A stretch of 64,000 nucleotides of DNA, taken from NCBI RefSeq assembly GCF_014841565.1, contig NZ_JACYUD010000007.1:186001-250000 (forward strand), written 5' to 3'. Positions 1 to 8,626 of the stretch are shown here, in pieces (within the stretch, counting starts at the first letter, position 1; the number at the start of each line of letters is the position of its first letter). The translations under genes were made by a program, and so were the position numbers. The notes under the pieces are model-generated. The model saw only the letters and a list, made by a program, of their open reading frames with translations, was not told the DNA's origin and made no database searches. This DNA is from Rhizobium sp. CFBP 8762 (GTDB lineage Bacteria; Pseudomonadota; Alphaproteobacteria; Rhizobiales; Rhizobiaceae).

Positions 1-939
1 CCCGGATGCCAGAAGATCAAAGAAACCGACGACAACCACAAGCGATGTTTCCATGAAAGCGACGACAAACTGATTGATCGTGGCAGGAAGAGAGGTGCGA
101 AACGCCTGTGGCAACAGCACATAGGCCATACGGTGGCGGTAGGACATGCCCATGGCTTTGGCCGCTTCGTCCTGCCCCTTCGGTACGCCTTGCAGACCGC
201 CACGGATGATCTCGGCCTGATAGGCGGCAAAGTACAGCGCATAGGCGACGATCACGCGATAGAGTTTTTCGCCGACCATCATATCGGGAAGCATGAAGGG
301 CAGCACAACGGCAAAGGCAAACAGGATAGAAAGAAGCGGCAGCGAACGAATGGTATCGATGATGAGACCGGTCGACTTGGAAATCCACGGCAGCTTCGTA
401 TCGCGCAGCAAAGCCAATACAATCGCCAGGGGCATGCCAATCAGTACGGATGCTGAGAAGATGAACAATGTCAGCGATAAGCCGCCCCACTGTTCTTCCC
501 GGATCAGCGATAATCCGAACAGACCTCCGCGCATTAGAATGTAAAATCCGGTGAAGCCGACGAGCCAGAGAATGCCGAGCCGGGTCGCCGTCCATAGAGC
601 AGGCACGCAGCTGAGTATCACGGTGACAACGATGATGCTGCAGGCAGCCACCGAACGCCAATGTTCCTCAAAGGGATAAAGGCCAAAAAAGATCAAGCGC
701 CAGCGGTTGACGATTACAGACCAGCATGCGCCGCCGCCTGCTACGCATTCCGCCTGACGGGCATCCGACGAAACGGTCGCGTTCACAAAGGCCCATTCAA
801 AGCATAGCCAGGCGACCCATATCAGCATGCTGAGACATGCTGCACTCAGCAGCACGGACAGCAGACGTTTGATGACGCGACGACTGGCCACTCTGGCAAC
901 GGTGGGCGCAAGCGGAAGGGATAAATTGAGTTCTGACAT
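1..939 (-). CDS. AapM/BztC-like amino-acid ABC permease, 3' end cut off
   Basis: An open frame of 313 codons runs from ATG at 939 off the left edge without a stop, so the C-terminus is missing. It begins MSELNLSLPLAP and holds several hydrophobic segments. The permease coupling loop (EAAKAMGMSYRHRMAYVLLPQA) is followed by a membrane stretch near FRTSLPATINQFV. The extra periplasmic segment before the core and the N-terminal extension are typical of the larger AapM/BztC subunit rather than of HisM. It starts 2 bp after the stop of the AapQ-like permease, so the two are translationally linked. It should form a heterodimeric inner-membrane channel with that protein. The ATPase gene (AapP-like) would lie beyond the left edge. 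Function as a general amino-acid permease subunit is by family; the substrate is not readable. Confidence 0.85.
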   Translation of the reverse strand, partial: MSELNLSLPLAPTVARVASRRVIKRLLSVLLSAACLSMLIWVAWLCFEWAFVNATVSSDARQAECVAGGGACWSVIVNRWRLIFFGLYPFEEHWRSVAACSIIVVTVILSCVPALWTATRLGILWLVGFTGFYILMRGGLFGLSLIREEQWGGLSLTLFIFSASVLIGMPLAIVLALLRDTKLPWISKSTGLIIDTIRSLPLLSILFAFAVVLPFMLPDMMVGEKLYRVIVAYALYFAAYQAEIIRGGLQGVPKGQDEAAKAMGMSYRHRMAYVLLPQAFRTSLPATINQFVVAFMETSLVVVVGFFDLLASG

Positions 940-941
940 GG

Positions 942-2102
942 CTACCCCCTGGCCTGATGGCCCTTGAGGGCTATTGCAGAGTTGATGCGGTTTGAGACGG
1001 TTGCAATCGTGATGTTGATCAGCAGAAATGCTCCCATCAGAATGCCCAGCATTTCCAAGGTCTGCCCCGACTGCGTGATGGCGGTTGCAATCACCATGAA
1101 GAGATCGGCGAAACCCACGACGATACCGAGCGTCGTTGCCTTGATGAGCCAGATATATTGGTTGGTCAGCATTGGCAGCATTGCCCGCATCGCAAGAGGA
1201 AACTGGATGCGGCTGAAGACATGCCAGGTTTTCAGCCCAAGTGAGCGTGCCGCTTCGATCTGGCCGGGCGACACAGCCAGAAAGCCTCCTCGAACAATCT
1301 CTCCGACATAGGCACCGCCGAATATCGCGATAGCGAGAACGATCGTGAAGAATTCGGGCTGGATGTGGCTACCGCCCCGGAAGTTCAGTCCGCGGAACAC
1401 CGGCTCGTCGACAAATGGCGTCCCGGTCTGATGCCCCATGACAAAAAGCATCGTCATGATGGCCAGACCTGATGCAACCGATCCCGCCATAAGCGGCTGA
1501 CGCTTGGCGTGAAGCCACCCCGCCCGCGCGAAAACCGATAGCCAGAGACAGACCAGCAGCATGGCAGCAAAAATCGCAGCAGAGGCCAGCGTGGCCCAAG
1601 CCTCCACATTCAGCCGGGGCACGTAAAGCCCTCGATTGCTGAGAAAAACGCCACCAATATTGATGGCATTCTTCGGCGATGGTAGTCGGGTTATGAGCGC
1701 GTACCAGAAGAACACCTGTACCAGCAGAGGCACATTTCTGACGAGTTGCACATACACTGTGCCGATTATGCGCAGCGCGGTATTGGATGAAATGCGCGCT
1801 GTGCCGATGACAATTCCCAGCGCCGTTGCCAGCGTCAGACCCAACACGCCCACAAGCAACGTATTCAGGAAGCCCATGAGCAAAACCCACCAGTAGGGAT
1901 CGGATGGACTGGTGGGGACCAGTGCAAACGTCATTTCCCATCCGGTTGATTTCCAGAGGAAATCAAACCCGGAATTGATCCCCTGTTGTGCAAGCTTGAT
2001 CCGCGCCAGCAGGATAAATGTTAAAATGATGGTTGCAAGGCTGGCAACGTACAGCGCTTGCAGCAAGGCATATCTCGCCCTGCGGCTGCTCCAAGACTTC
2101 AT
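942..2102 (-). CDS. AapQ/BztB-like amino-acid ABC permease
   Basis: The 386-residue protein is an inner-membrane permease of the polar amino-acid family, large AapQ/BztB type. It has an N-terminal membrane segment near residues 15-38, the RNVPLLVQVFFWY motif near 125, a long insertion with extra membrane segments, and the coupling loop GQIEAARSLGLKTWHVF before the last helices. The length fits AapQ (about 400 aa) rather than HisQ (about 230). The ATG at 2102 is preceded by AAGGA at normal spacing. It lies between the binding protein gene (ends 2167) and the AapM-like gene (starts 939), in the standard J-Q-M order. In Rhizobium the Aap system moves a broad range of L-amino acids; the substrate here is inferred only from family. 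Confidence 0.9.
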   Translation of the reverse strand: MKSWSSRRARYALLQALYVASLATIILTFILLARIKLAQQGINSGFDFLWKSTGWEMTFALVPTSPSDPYWWVLLMGFLNTLLVGVLGLTLATALGIVIGTARISSNTALRIIGTVYVQLVRNVPLLVQVFFWYALITRLPSPKNAINIGGVFLSNRGLYVPRLNVEAWATLASAAIFAAMLLVCLWLSVFARAGWLHAKRQPLMAGSVASGLAIMTMLFVMGHQTGTPFVDEPVFRGLNFRGGSHIQPEFFTIVLAIAIFGGAYVGEIVRGGFLAVSPGQIEAARSLGLKTWHVFSRIQFPLAMRAMLPMLTNQYIWLIKATTLGIVVGFADLFMVIATAITQSGQTLEMLGILMGAFLLINITIATVSNRINSAIALKGHQARG

Positions 2103-2130
2103 GGGCTTTTTCCTTGAAAGGCAGTTTTGT

Positions 2131-2140
2131 GTGTCGACAC
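2131..2140. other. 10-bp perfect palindrome between binding protein and permease genes
   Basis: GTGTCGACAC is a perfect palindrome lying in the 64-bp gap between the binding protein gene and the AapQ-like gene. It could be a small RNA hairpin or an operator. The core TGTCGACA also occurs inside coding sequence elsewhere in the window, so chance is a real possibility. Confidence 0.3.
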
Positions 2141-2166
2141 TGGTTCGGCAAGGGGACCGAAAACCG

Positions 2167-3210
2167 TCAGTCTATGACGTAGGGATACAGAACGCCGCCA
2201 TTCTGCCAGAGTGCGTTGATCTCGCGTGGCATTTTGTAGGGGGAGCCCATACCGATGTTGCGCTCGTACAGCTCGCTGTAGTTGCCGACATGCTTGACGA
2301 CATTGTAAGCCCAGTCATCGTCCAGCCCCAGCGGCTTGCCCAAACCCGGCTTTGCGCCGAGAAACTTGGCAATTTCCGGGCTTGAGGGCGCGGCCTTTAT
2401 GTCGTCGACATTTTGAGAGGTTATGCCTTCCTGCTCTGCAAACAGAAGGGCGGATATGACCCAGTTGGCAATATCGAGCCAGGCATCGTCGTTCTGTCGG
2501 ACCAGCATGACTTCCGGAGACAGGGCAAGCGTGTCTTTCAGGAGAATGTGATCATCAGGATTGGCCGCTTTGGTACGAGTAATCGCCAGCGTAGGGCCGA
2601 ATTCAATATAAAGATCGCAACGCGACGAGAAATAGGCTTCCTGAAGCTCCTCTGATTTGTCGAGCGCTACAGTTTGCAGCTTGATGTCGAGCTTTTGAGC
2701 ATAATTGGCAATCAGCTTTTCCTGTACCGAGCCCGCCAGAACGCACACGGTTCCACCGTCTGCTTCTTTCAATTCTGAAATCTCGAGCTTTTTGTGGGCC
2801 AGAATACGGGTGGCGCCGAGATAATAGGGATTGGAAAACTGAAAGCCCAGTTCCGTATCACGCGAAAGGGTGCCTGCTGAAATCTTGATGAGAATATCGA
2901 TGTCTCCCCCTTGAAGCGCAGGCCATCTCTGAACCCAGGAGAGCGGAATGATCTTCGATTTGTCCGGCGTCCCGAAGACTGCCGTTGCCATAGCGCGGCA
3001 AAGGTCGATATCGAGACCCTTCCAGTTTCCTTTGTCGTCGATTTCGGCAAAGCCCAGATATGAGCCGTTGTGGCCGGGGCAGTTCAGTGCGCCGCGTGAC
3101 AGAACGGTTTTCAACGTTTCGCTCTTGATGGACTCCGTTGGCTGTGCTGCAAAAACTTGCGAAGCGAACATTCCAAATGCCATGGCAATGGCACCCAATC
3201 CCTTTTTCAT
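2167..3210 (-). CDS. AapJ-like amino-acid ABC solute-binding protein
   Basis: The 347-residue periplasmic binding protein opens with a signal peptide (MKKGLGAIAMAFGMFASQVFA, cleavage probably after about residue 22). The mature part has the SBP-3 family core: GFAEIDDKGNWKGLDIDLCRA, the TLSRDTELGF motif and a C-terminal GNYSELYERNIGMGSPY typical of AapJ/BztA. It captures an amino acid in the periplasm and hands it to the two permeases downstream in the same operon. Compared with AapJ as I remember it, the strand before TLSRDT reads ISAG rather than NTTW, and the ligand-site region differs, so it may be a paralogue with another specificity. A LysR regulator is divergently transcribed 135 bp away. 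Confidence 0.9.
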   Translation of the reverse strand: MKKGLGAIAMAFGMFASQVFAAQPTESIKSETLKTVLSRGALNCPGHNGSYLGFAEIDDKGNWKGLDIDLCRAMATAVFGTPDKSKIIPLSWVQRWPALQGGDIDILIKISAGTLSRDTELGFQFSNPYYLGATRILAHKKLEISELKEADGGTVCVLAGSVQEKLIANYAQKLDIKLQTVALDKSEELQEAYFSSRCDLYIEFGPTLAITRTKAANPDDHILLKDTLALSPEVMLVRQNDDAWLDIANWVISALLFAEQEGITSQNVDDIKAAPSSPEIAKFLGAKPGLGKPLGLDDDWAYNVVKHVGNYSELYERNIGMGSPYKMPREINALWQNGGVLYPYVID

Positions 3211-3312
3211 GTCGGTTCCCTTAATTTTTTTGTTGTCATGAGGAAGCGACTCTTCTGTTCGCCATCCTCACCACGAACAAGCATGCCCTTGCGACCGCCG
3301 GGAAACCAGTTT

Positions 3313-3334
3313 AAATATTACATTAGAAATATTA
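3313..3334. promoter_or_regulatory. Direct repeat in the AapJ-like/LysR divergent promoter
   Basis: The octamer AAATATTA occurs at 3313-3320 and again at 3327-3334, a 14-bp period, immediately upstream of the LysR start at 3346 in an otherwise G+C-rich context. It sits in the 135-bp space between divergent genes, where LysR regulators usually bind. Role as binding site or as promoter A+T tract is inference. Confidence 0.35.
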
Positions 3335-3345
3335 GAAAAATTTAT

Positions 3346-4278
3346 ATGCTGCCATCCATCCGTCATCTTCAGTATTTCGTGGCGGCGGCTTCCACCGGCC
3401 AGATTTCGCGCGCGGCAGCGGTTTTGAACGTAACCCAGTCCTCCATCACCATCGCAATCAAGGGGCTGGAGGAAGAGCTCGGATACAAGCTGCTGTTTCG
3501 CCACTCCAAGGGCGTCTTTCTGACGTCGCGGGGCGAGGTTTTCCTGCATCATGCGCAGGCCCTGTTATCGGCCGCCGAAGAACTGATGGACCTGCCGCCT
3601 TTTGACGAAAGTGACATTGCAGGCGCTGTTACGGTTGGCATCAGCTACACGGTTTCGGGCTACTTTCTTCCGCGCCTGCTCACGGTTATCAAGCGCGAAC
3701 TACCGCGCCTGAAGCTTTCCCTGGTCGAACTGCCGCGCCATGATATCGAGGAAGGCGTACGTCAGGGAACGATTGATCTCGGCATTATCCTCATTTCGGA
3801 TGTAGCGGACGCGACAGGTCTCGAAATGGCTCCCCTTCTCGTGTCCAAGCGTCAGCTTTGGATCGGTCTCGATCACCGGTTTGCCGCGCGGGAGACGATT
3901 TCGTTGCAGGAGTTGACCGATGAGCCCTACGTGGTCGTTCAGGTGGATGATCACGAGCACACCATGCAGCGAAACTGGGACAAATACGGGTTTGTCCCCA
4001 ACATTGTTTTCCGGACCCAGTCCATGGAAGCTGTGCGCAGCTTTGTAGCCGCCGGTTACGGTATTTCCATCCTCTCGGACATGGTGCACCGGTCCTGGTC
4101 GCTGAATGCTCAACGAATTCTTCAAAAGCCGATTGAGGAAGAGATCAGCCCGCTCATTACCGGCTGCATATGGTCAAGCAGCTTACAGCCCTCGCCAGCC
4201 ACAGTGCGATTACTGGAAATTATCCGCAGCTCAAGCCGCTCCGGTGTTTTGGCAAACAGTCAGGATATCAAGCGTTGA
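3346..4278 (+). CDS. LysR-family transcriptional regulator
   Basis: The 310-residue protein starts MLPSIRHLQYFVAAASTG and has the LysR winged helix-turn-helix in the first 65 residues (QISRAAAVLNVTQSSITIAIKGLEEELGYKLLFRHSKGVFLT), followed by the effector-binding substrate domain. I chose the ATG at 3346 because the HTH begins at once as in the family; the frame stays open upstream but adds unlike sequence. It is divergent from the AapJQM-like operon and probably controls it in response to the transported compound, which is inference from position. It ends 8 bp from the convergent GntR gene. Confidence 0.88.
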   Translation: MLPSIRHLQYFVAAASTGQISRAAAVLNVTQSSITIAIKGLEEELGYKLLFRHSKGVFLTSRGEVFLHHAQALLSAAEELMDLPPFDESDIAGAVTVGISYTVSGYFLPRLLTVIKRELPRLKLSLVELPRHDIEEGVRQGTIDLGIILISDVADATGLEMAPLLVSKRQLWIGLDHRFAARETISLQELTDEPYVVVQVDDHEHTMQRNWDKYGFVPNIVFRTQSMEAVRSFVAAGYGISILSDMVHRSWSLNAQRILQKPIEEEISPLITGCIWSSSLQPSPATVRLLEIIRSSSRSGVLANSQDIKR

Positions 4279-4286
4279 AGTGCTGA

Positions 4287-5051
4287 TCAGTCTGGATGTT
4301 GAAACCCGATCAGCGGCTCGATACTGGTATCCAGCAGGCTTGGATCGATGTGGGCTTCGAGATCGTCGAACATTGTACCCACAAATGCGATAAGTGCATC
4401 GCTTTCCTGGAGCGCAGCCGCAACACGGCCATGGGCGACGGCGTCGAGAACCGCCAGATGAAGATCGATCGTAACTTTCAAGTCCGCACTTTCGGGCATA
4501 TGGCGATGATAGAGCCAGCCCGTGCGGCGAAACATCGTGTGCAACGGACGAAGCGTATGTTCGACAAACGGCTCTCCTGCGGCTGTTAAAAACAACTGGT
4601 CGATACGCCGGTCAATCTCGTTGAATTCATCAATGCCCATCTCGTCGCGGCGCAACCGTAAGGTACGGCTGAGATGCAACATGCGATTGCGATGGGACGC
4701 GCTGGAACGCTGTGTAGCCAGTTCGATGACAAAGCGCTCAAGGTTCCGGCGCAGGTCCAACAGCAAGCGTTCGCGCGACAGATCGATCGGGGCAATGCGA
4801 AGCCCGTGGCGCGGGCGGATGATGATCAACGTATCATGCGAAAGTCGATTAACGGCATGATGAACAGGCGTTCGGCCATACCCCGTCAGCGTTTGCAGGT
4901 CTTGAAGGGAAAGCTCACGCCCGGGTGCCAGCTCGCATGTCACGATCAGCTGTTCGATACGCTCATAGGCAAGGTCCAGATGATTGATACGGTTTTGGCG
5001 TGCTTTTTTGTGGCCCGAGGGTGGTTCTAAAACGGTGGACGCATCGTTCAT
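4287..5051 (-). CDS. GntR-family regulator, FCD type
   Basis: The 254-residue protein has an N-terminal GntR winged helix (AYERIEQLIVTCELAPGRELSLQDLQTLTGYGRTPVHHAVNRLSHDTLIIIRPRHGLRI, about residues 28-88) and a C-terminal all-helical ligand domain of the FCD/FadR class. The HTH departs from the usual SRTPVREAL in reading YGRTPVHHAV. It is transcribed away from the enolase-superfamily gene that starts at 5151, with a 99-bp shared promoter region, so it most likely represses that gene until an acid sugar or similar acid is present. Local control is inference from gene order. Confidence 0.85.
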   Translation of the reverse strand: MNDASTVLEPPSGHKKARQNRINHLDLAYERIEQLIVTCELAPGRELSLQDLQTLTGYGRTPVHHAVNRLSHDTLIIIRPRHGLRIAPIDLSRERLLLDLRRNLERFVIELATQRSSASHRNRMLHLSRTLRLRRDEMGIDEFNEIDRRIDQLFLTAAGEPFVEHTLRPLHTMFRRTGWLYHRHMPESADLKVTIDLHLAVLDAVAHGRVAAALQESDALIAFVGTMFDDLEAHIDPSLLDTSIEPLIGFQHPD

Positions 5052-5083
5052 ATGAAAATCCTTCTGGTTAAAGCATAAACATG

Positions 5084-5099
5084 TTGTGACATTTTACAA
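5084..5099. promoter_or_regulatory. Candidate GntR operator TTGT-N8-ACAA
   Basis: TTGT at 5084-5087 and ACAA at 5096-5099 form a short imperfect inverted repeat in the divergent region between the GntR gene (start 5051) and the enolase-superfamily gene (start 5151). FCD-type GntR proteins commonly recognise short inverted repeats of this kind. Weak evidence on its own. Confidence 0.3.
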
Positions 5100-5150
5100 T
5101 CCGGATTATGCCTTGACCGCTGCCTTGGTTTGGCTTGTCTGGGAGGAACA

Positions 5151-6350
5151 ATGAAAATCACCGCAATCAGAACGTACCGGCTTGAAGAGTTTGCAAACGT
5201 GCTGTGGGTTCACGTCGAGACCGATGCCGGAGTGACGGGGCTGGGCGAAACATTTTACGGCGCAGCATCGGTAGAGGCGCATATCCACGATGTGCTGGCC
5301 GGGCGATTGCTGGGCAGGGATCCCCTGCGCATTGAAGCCCACTCGCGTGAAATGGTCAATCTGCCCATGGCTCAGGCGTCTACGGGTGCGGAGTACCGGG
5401 CAGCGTCGGCGATTGATCTGGCGTTGTGGGATATTTTCGGCAAGGTGTGTAGCCAGCCGGTGCACCAGATGCTGGGCGGCCTTTGCCACGACAGTGTGCC
5501 CGTCTACAACACCTGCGCCGGCTATGGTTATGTGCGCTCCAACAAGATCAAGCCCGTCGATACCTGGAATTTCGGGGCTGCGGATGGCCCCTATGAGGAC
5601 CTGAACGGCTTTATGACCAATGCCGGCGCCATTGCGGAAAGCCTTCTGGAACAGGGAATCACCGGCATGAAAATCTGGCCGTTTGATCCGGCTGCCATCG
5701 AGAACGACGGCCGGTTCATCACCGCCGAGCAAATGCGCCGCGCCGTTGAGCCGTTCGAAAAAATTCGCAAGGCGGTCGGCGACAGAATGCAGATCATGGT
5801 GGAATTCCATTGCCTCTGGAACCTGCCCACGGCCAAACGCATCGCCCGGGTGCTCGAGGCCTATGACCCCACGTGGTATGAAGACCCGATCCGCATGAAT
5901 TCCGTATCCGCCCTGAAAGAGCTTGCCGCCTCGACAACGGTGCCGATTTGCGCCTCTGAAACACTGGGATCACGCTTCCCCTACAAGGACATGCTGGAAG
6001 CCGGAGCCATAGGTGTGGTCATGACCGATCTGGTCTGGACCGGCGGGCTGACGGAAGGGCGCAAGATTGCCGCTCTTGCCGACACCTACCATAGACCTTA
6101 CGCGCCCCATGATTGCACCGGCCCGGTCGCCTATGTGGCAGCCGTCCACTCATCGTTGTCGCAACCCAATACGTTGATTCAGGAATCGGTGCGGGCCTTC
6201 TACACCGGTTGGTACAAGGAACTCGTCACCGAACTGCCACGGATAGTGAACGGTCGGGTCCTGCCGATGGAAGGGCCGGGATTGGGCACAGAACTTTTAC
6301 CGAGCGTCTACGAGCGCGCAGATCTGACGACACGCACCTCGTCTCTGTAG
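5151..6350 (+). CDS. Enolase-superfamily (mandelate racemase/muconate lactonizing) enzyme
   Basis: The 399-residue protein starts MKITAIRTYRLEEFANVLWV after GGGAGGA; an upstream in-frame start would add only seven residues. It has the N-terminal capping domain and a (beta/alpha)7-beta barrel. Barrel motifs visible: GMKIWPFD (second strand), EFHCLWN, WYEDPIR and CASETLGSR (the three acidic Mg ligands), MTDLVWTGG and PHDCTGP (candidate Asp-His dyad). Members of this subgroup with a His-Asp dyad mostly dehydrate acid sugars to 2-keto-3-deoxy acids. The KIW rather than KxK at strand 2 means mandelate-type chemistry should not be assumed. It is divergent from one GntR gene and convergent with another, and has no co-transcribed partner, so the exact substrate cannot be read. 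Confidence 0.88.
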   Translation: MKITAIRTYRLEEFANVLWVHVETDAGVTGLGETFYGAASVEAHIHDVLAGRLLGRDPLRIEAHSREMVNLPMAQASTGAEYRAASAIDLALWDIFGKVCSQPVHQMLGGLCHDSVPVYNTCAGYGYVRSNKIKPVDTWNFGAADGPYEDLNGFMTNAGAIAESLLEQGITGMKIWPFDPAAIENDGRFITAEQMRRAVEPFEKIRKAVGDRMQIMVEFHCLWNLPTAKRIARVLEAYDPTWYEDPIRMNSVSALKELAASTTVPICASETLGSRFPYKDMLEAGAIGVVMTDLVWTGGLTEGRKIAALADTYHRPYAPHDCTGPVAYVAAVHSSLSQPNTLIQESVRAFYTGWYKELVTELPRIVNGRVLPMEGPGLGTELLPSVYERADLTTRTSSL

Positions 6351-6362
6351 CATTTGAACACA

Positions 6363-7139
6363 TCAGGAGCCGATCGGCATGATGGGGACACTTCCCTTCC
6401 CCAGCCGCAAGGCCTCCTGCAGTTCAAATCGCGCACCTTCCACCAGCACATTCATGGCATCTCGTGCCGCTTCCGGTTTGCGCATACGGATAGCTTCCAG
6501 CACCGCATTGTGCCTGTCCAGCGCACGCTCGTGCGACTGACTGGCACGGTTCGTAATGCGAAAACTGGCCAACAAAGCCGCGCCAATGGCGACCGCAAAC
6601 TGACGGAAGACCCAGTTTCCGGAGGCGTTGATAATGGCCGTGTGGAAGTCAAGGTCCGCCTCGCTCCATGCATCGGTGTACAGGGAGTGGGCAGCCACCA
6701 TGGCATCGAACGCATTTGCGATCACCATCATCTGTGCGGTCGTGGCTTGTTCGGCGGCGGCGGCAGCTGCTGCCGGTTCCAGCACCATGCGAGCGTCGAT
6801 CAAGGACGTATAGAACTGTTCGTCCTTGGGATGCCGCATGGCCGCGTCCAGCACGATGGGATCCAGATAATTCCACTGTTGACGTGGCAATACCACTGTT
6901 CCCGCACGGGTGCGGGAGCGCACCATGCCCTGCGCCACAAGATGCTGCATGGATTCCCGCAACGTGGTGCGGCTGACACCAAACTGCTCCTGCAGTTCCG
7001 CCTCATTGGGCAGTATAGACCCTTCGGCCATGTCGCCGGATACGATCCTGTCCACCAGATTGTGAAGGAGACCATCCTTGACTGGTCGCCTGCCACTTCT
7101 GGTGTCTTTTTGGTGTGTGGTCCGCTTCTGGTCCTGCAT
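6363..7139 (-). CDS. GntR-family regulator (FadR/FCD type), likely regulator of the galactonate operon
   Basis: From the ATG at 7139 (preceded by GGAGGAACAGTC) the protein has 258 residues starting MQDQKRTTHQKD. The winged helix includes SILPNEAELQEQFGVSRTTLRESMQHLVAQGMVRSRTRAGTVVLP, followed by an FCD domain with metal/ligand-site residues (DLDFHTAIINASGN and DRHNAVLEAI). It is divergent from dgoD with a 245-bp gap holding inverted repeats, the arrangement of DgoR-like repressors of galactonate genes. Ligand assignment as galactonate or another hexonate is inference. The gene ends 12 bp from the convergent enolase-superfamily gene. Confidence 0.87.
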   Translation of the reverse strand: MQDQKRTTHQKDTRSGRRPVKDGLLHNLVDRIVSGDMAEGSILPNEAELQEQFGVSRTTLRESMQHLVAQGMVRSRTRAGTVVLPRQQWNYLDPIVLDAAMRHPKDEQFYTSLIDARMVLEPAAAAAAAEQATTAQMMVIANAFDAMVAAHSLYTDAWSEADLDFHTAIINASGNWVFRQFAVAIGAALLASFRITNRASQSHERALDRHNAVLEAIRMRKPEAARDAMNVLVEGARFELQEALRLGKGSVPIMPIGS

Positions 7140-7182
7140 GACTGTTCCTCCGCTCCGCGCAGGCATACCAAATTCAAACGCA

Positions 7183-7225
7183 AAAATAAATCGCATGAAT
7201 ATTGACAATAAATAGGATTTATTTT
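7183..7225. promoter_or_regulatory. Inverted repeats and -35 element in the dgoD promoter
   Basis: AAAATAAATC at 7183-7192 is the exact reverse complement of GATTTATTTT at 7216-7225. Nested in the right half is a 17-bp palindrome, AATAAAT-AGG-ATTTATT at 7207-7223. A TTGACA -35-like hexamer at 7202-7207 abuts it. The A+T-rich block stands out in G+C-rich surroundings and lies between the GntR gene and dgoD. It is best explained as a repressor operator overlapping the dgoD promoter; the -10 is not clear. Confidence 0.5.
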
Positions 7226-7384
7226 AGCTCGATTATGCGTGGCTGGGGAGGAGACCCATACACCGACAGAATGCACGGTCGTGAAACGATCGACACATCG
7301 CGGTTGCCAAAGGCATCCACGAGTTCGAGAAACGTGCGCTTTGTGGTGTTTTGCCAGCAGGATTTGAGGGAGCGACCGACGTTC

Positions 7385-8533
7385 ATGAAGATCATACGGC
7401 TCACAACCTATATCGTGCCGCCCCGTTGGCTGTTTCTCAAAATAGAAACCGATGACGGTATTGTCGGCTGGGGAGAACCCGTTGTGGAAGGCCGTGCGCT
7501 CACCGTTCAGGCCGCCGTTCATGAACTCGAAGACTACCTGATCGGCAAGGATCCCTTCCTGATTGAAGACCACTGGACCGTCATGTATCGCGGCGGCTTC
7601 TACCGGGGCGGTGCCGTGCATATGAGTGCGATTGCCGGCATTGATCAGGCCCTGTGGGACATCAAGGGCAAGGCACTCAATCAGCCCGTTCATTCGTTGC
7701 TGGGCGGTCAGGTGCGTGACCGTATCAAGGTCTATTCCTGGATCGGCGGAGATCGCCCTGCCGATGTGGCGCGCAATGCGCGCGATGTCGTCGCCCGCGG
7801 TTTCAAGGCAATCAAGCTGAATGGCTGCGAGGAAATGCAGATCGTCGATACCAATGACAAGGTCGAGAAGGCGATTGAAACCATCGCTATTATCCGTGAC
7901 GCCGTCGGGCCGCATATCGGCATCGGCGTGGACTTCCACGGTCGCGTTCATAAGCCCATGGCCAAGGTTCTGGCAAAAGAGCTGGAACCCTTCAAGTTGA
8001 TGTTTATCGAAGAGCCGGTTCTGTCGGAAAACCGCGAAACACTGAAAGAAATTGCCAATCATTGCTCCACGCCGATCGCACTGGGCGAACGGCTCTATTC
8101 CCGCTGGGATTTCAAGCAGGTATTGTCCGAGGGCTACGTGGATATCATTCAGCCGGACCTGTCCCATGCAGGCGGCATTACCGAGTGCCGGAAAATTGCC
8201 GCCATGGCGGAAGCCTACGATGTGGCGCTGGCCCCCCATTGCCCGCTCGGCCCCATTGCGCTGGCTGCCTGCCTGCAGATCGATGCGGTCAGCCACAACG
8301 CGTTTATTCAGGAGCAGAGCCTCGGCATTCACTACAACGAGACCAACGATATTCTCGATTACATCGCCAACAAGGACGTGTTCGCCTATGCCGATGGTTT
8401 CGTGGCGATACCGCAAGGGCCCGGCCTTGGGATCGAGATTGACGAGGACTATGTAATCGAGCGCGCGAAGGAAGGTCACCGCTGGCGCAATCCCGTCTGG
8501 CGTCATGCCGATGGCAGCGTGGCAGAATGGTGA
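7385..8533 (+). CDS. dgoD: D-galactonate dehydratase
   Basis: The 382-residue product has the same length as E. coli DgoD and runs in parallel with it end to end by memory (start [21 protein letters not shown], end [16 protein letters not shown]). Motifs: LNGCEE, VDFHGR and FIEEP and GERLYSR (Mg ligands), [20 protein letters not shown] (catalytic His) and [10 protein letters not shown]. It dehydrates galactonate to 2-keto-3-deoxygalactonate in the cytosol. The start at 7385 is set by homology; the frame is open further upstream and the nearest GGAG lies about 13 bp away. It is first in an operon with a TRAP transporter and two dehydrogenases. No KDGal kinase or KDPGal aldolase gene follows, which is odd for a galactonate pathway. 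Confidence 0.92.
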   Translation: MKIIRLTTYIVPPRWLFLKIETDDGIVGWGEPVVEGRALTVQAAVHELEDYLIGKDPFLIEDHWTVMYRGGFYRGGAVHMSAIAGIDQALWDIKGKALNQPVHSLLGGQVRDRIKVYSWIGGDRPADVARNARDVVARGFKAIKLNGCEEMQIVDTNDKVEKAIETIAIIRDAVGPHIGIGVDFHGRVHKPMAKVLAKELEPFKLMFIEEPVLSENRETLKEIANHCSTPIALGERLYSRWDFKQVLSEGYVDIIQPDLSHAGGITECRKIAAMAEAYDVALAPHCPLGPIALAACLQIDAVSHNAFIQEQSLGIHYNETNDILDYIANKDVFAYADGFVAIPQGPGLGIEIDEDYVIERAKEGHRWRNPVWRHADGSVAEW

Positions 8534-8626
8534 TAGACTTTGATCCTGTTGCGCGTGTTGCGTGGGCACAGGGTCGAGAGGCGGAGAGGAGTCCGCCGTT
8601 TTGACAGAACCAAAGGGAGAGAGACC

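Noticed and set aside
17-661. A 214-codon minus-strand open frame at the left edge
   Set aside because: It is out of frame with the AapM-like permease frame that runs 939 to 1 and shows membrane and coupling-loop motifs; the shorter frame has none.
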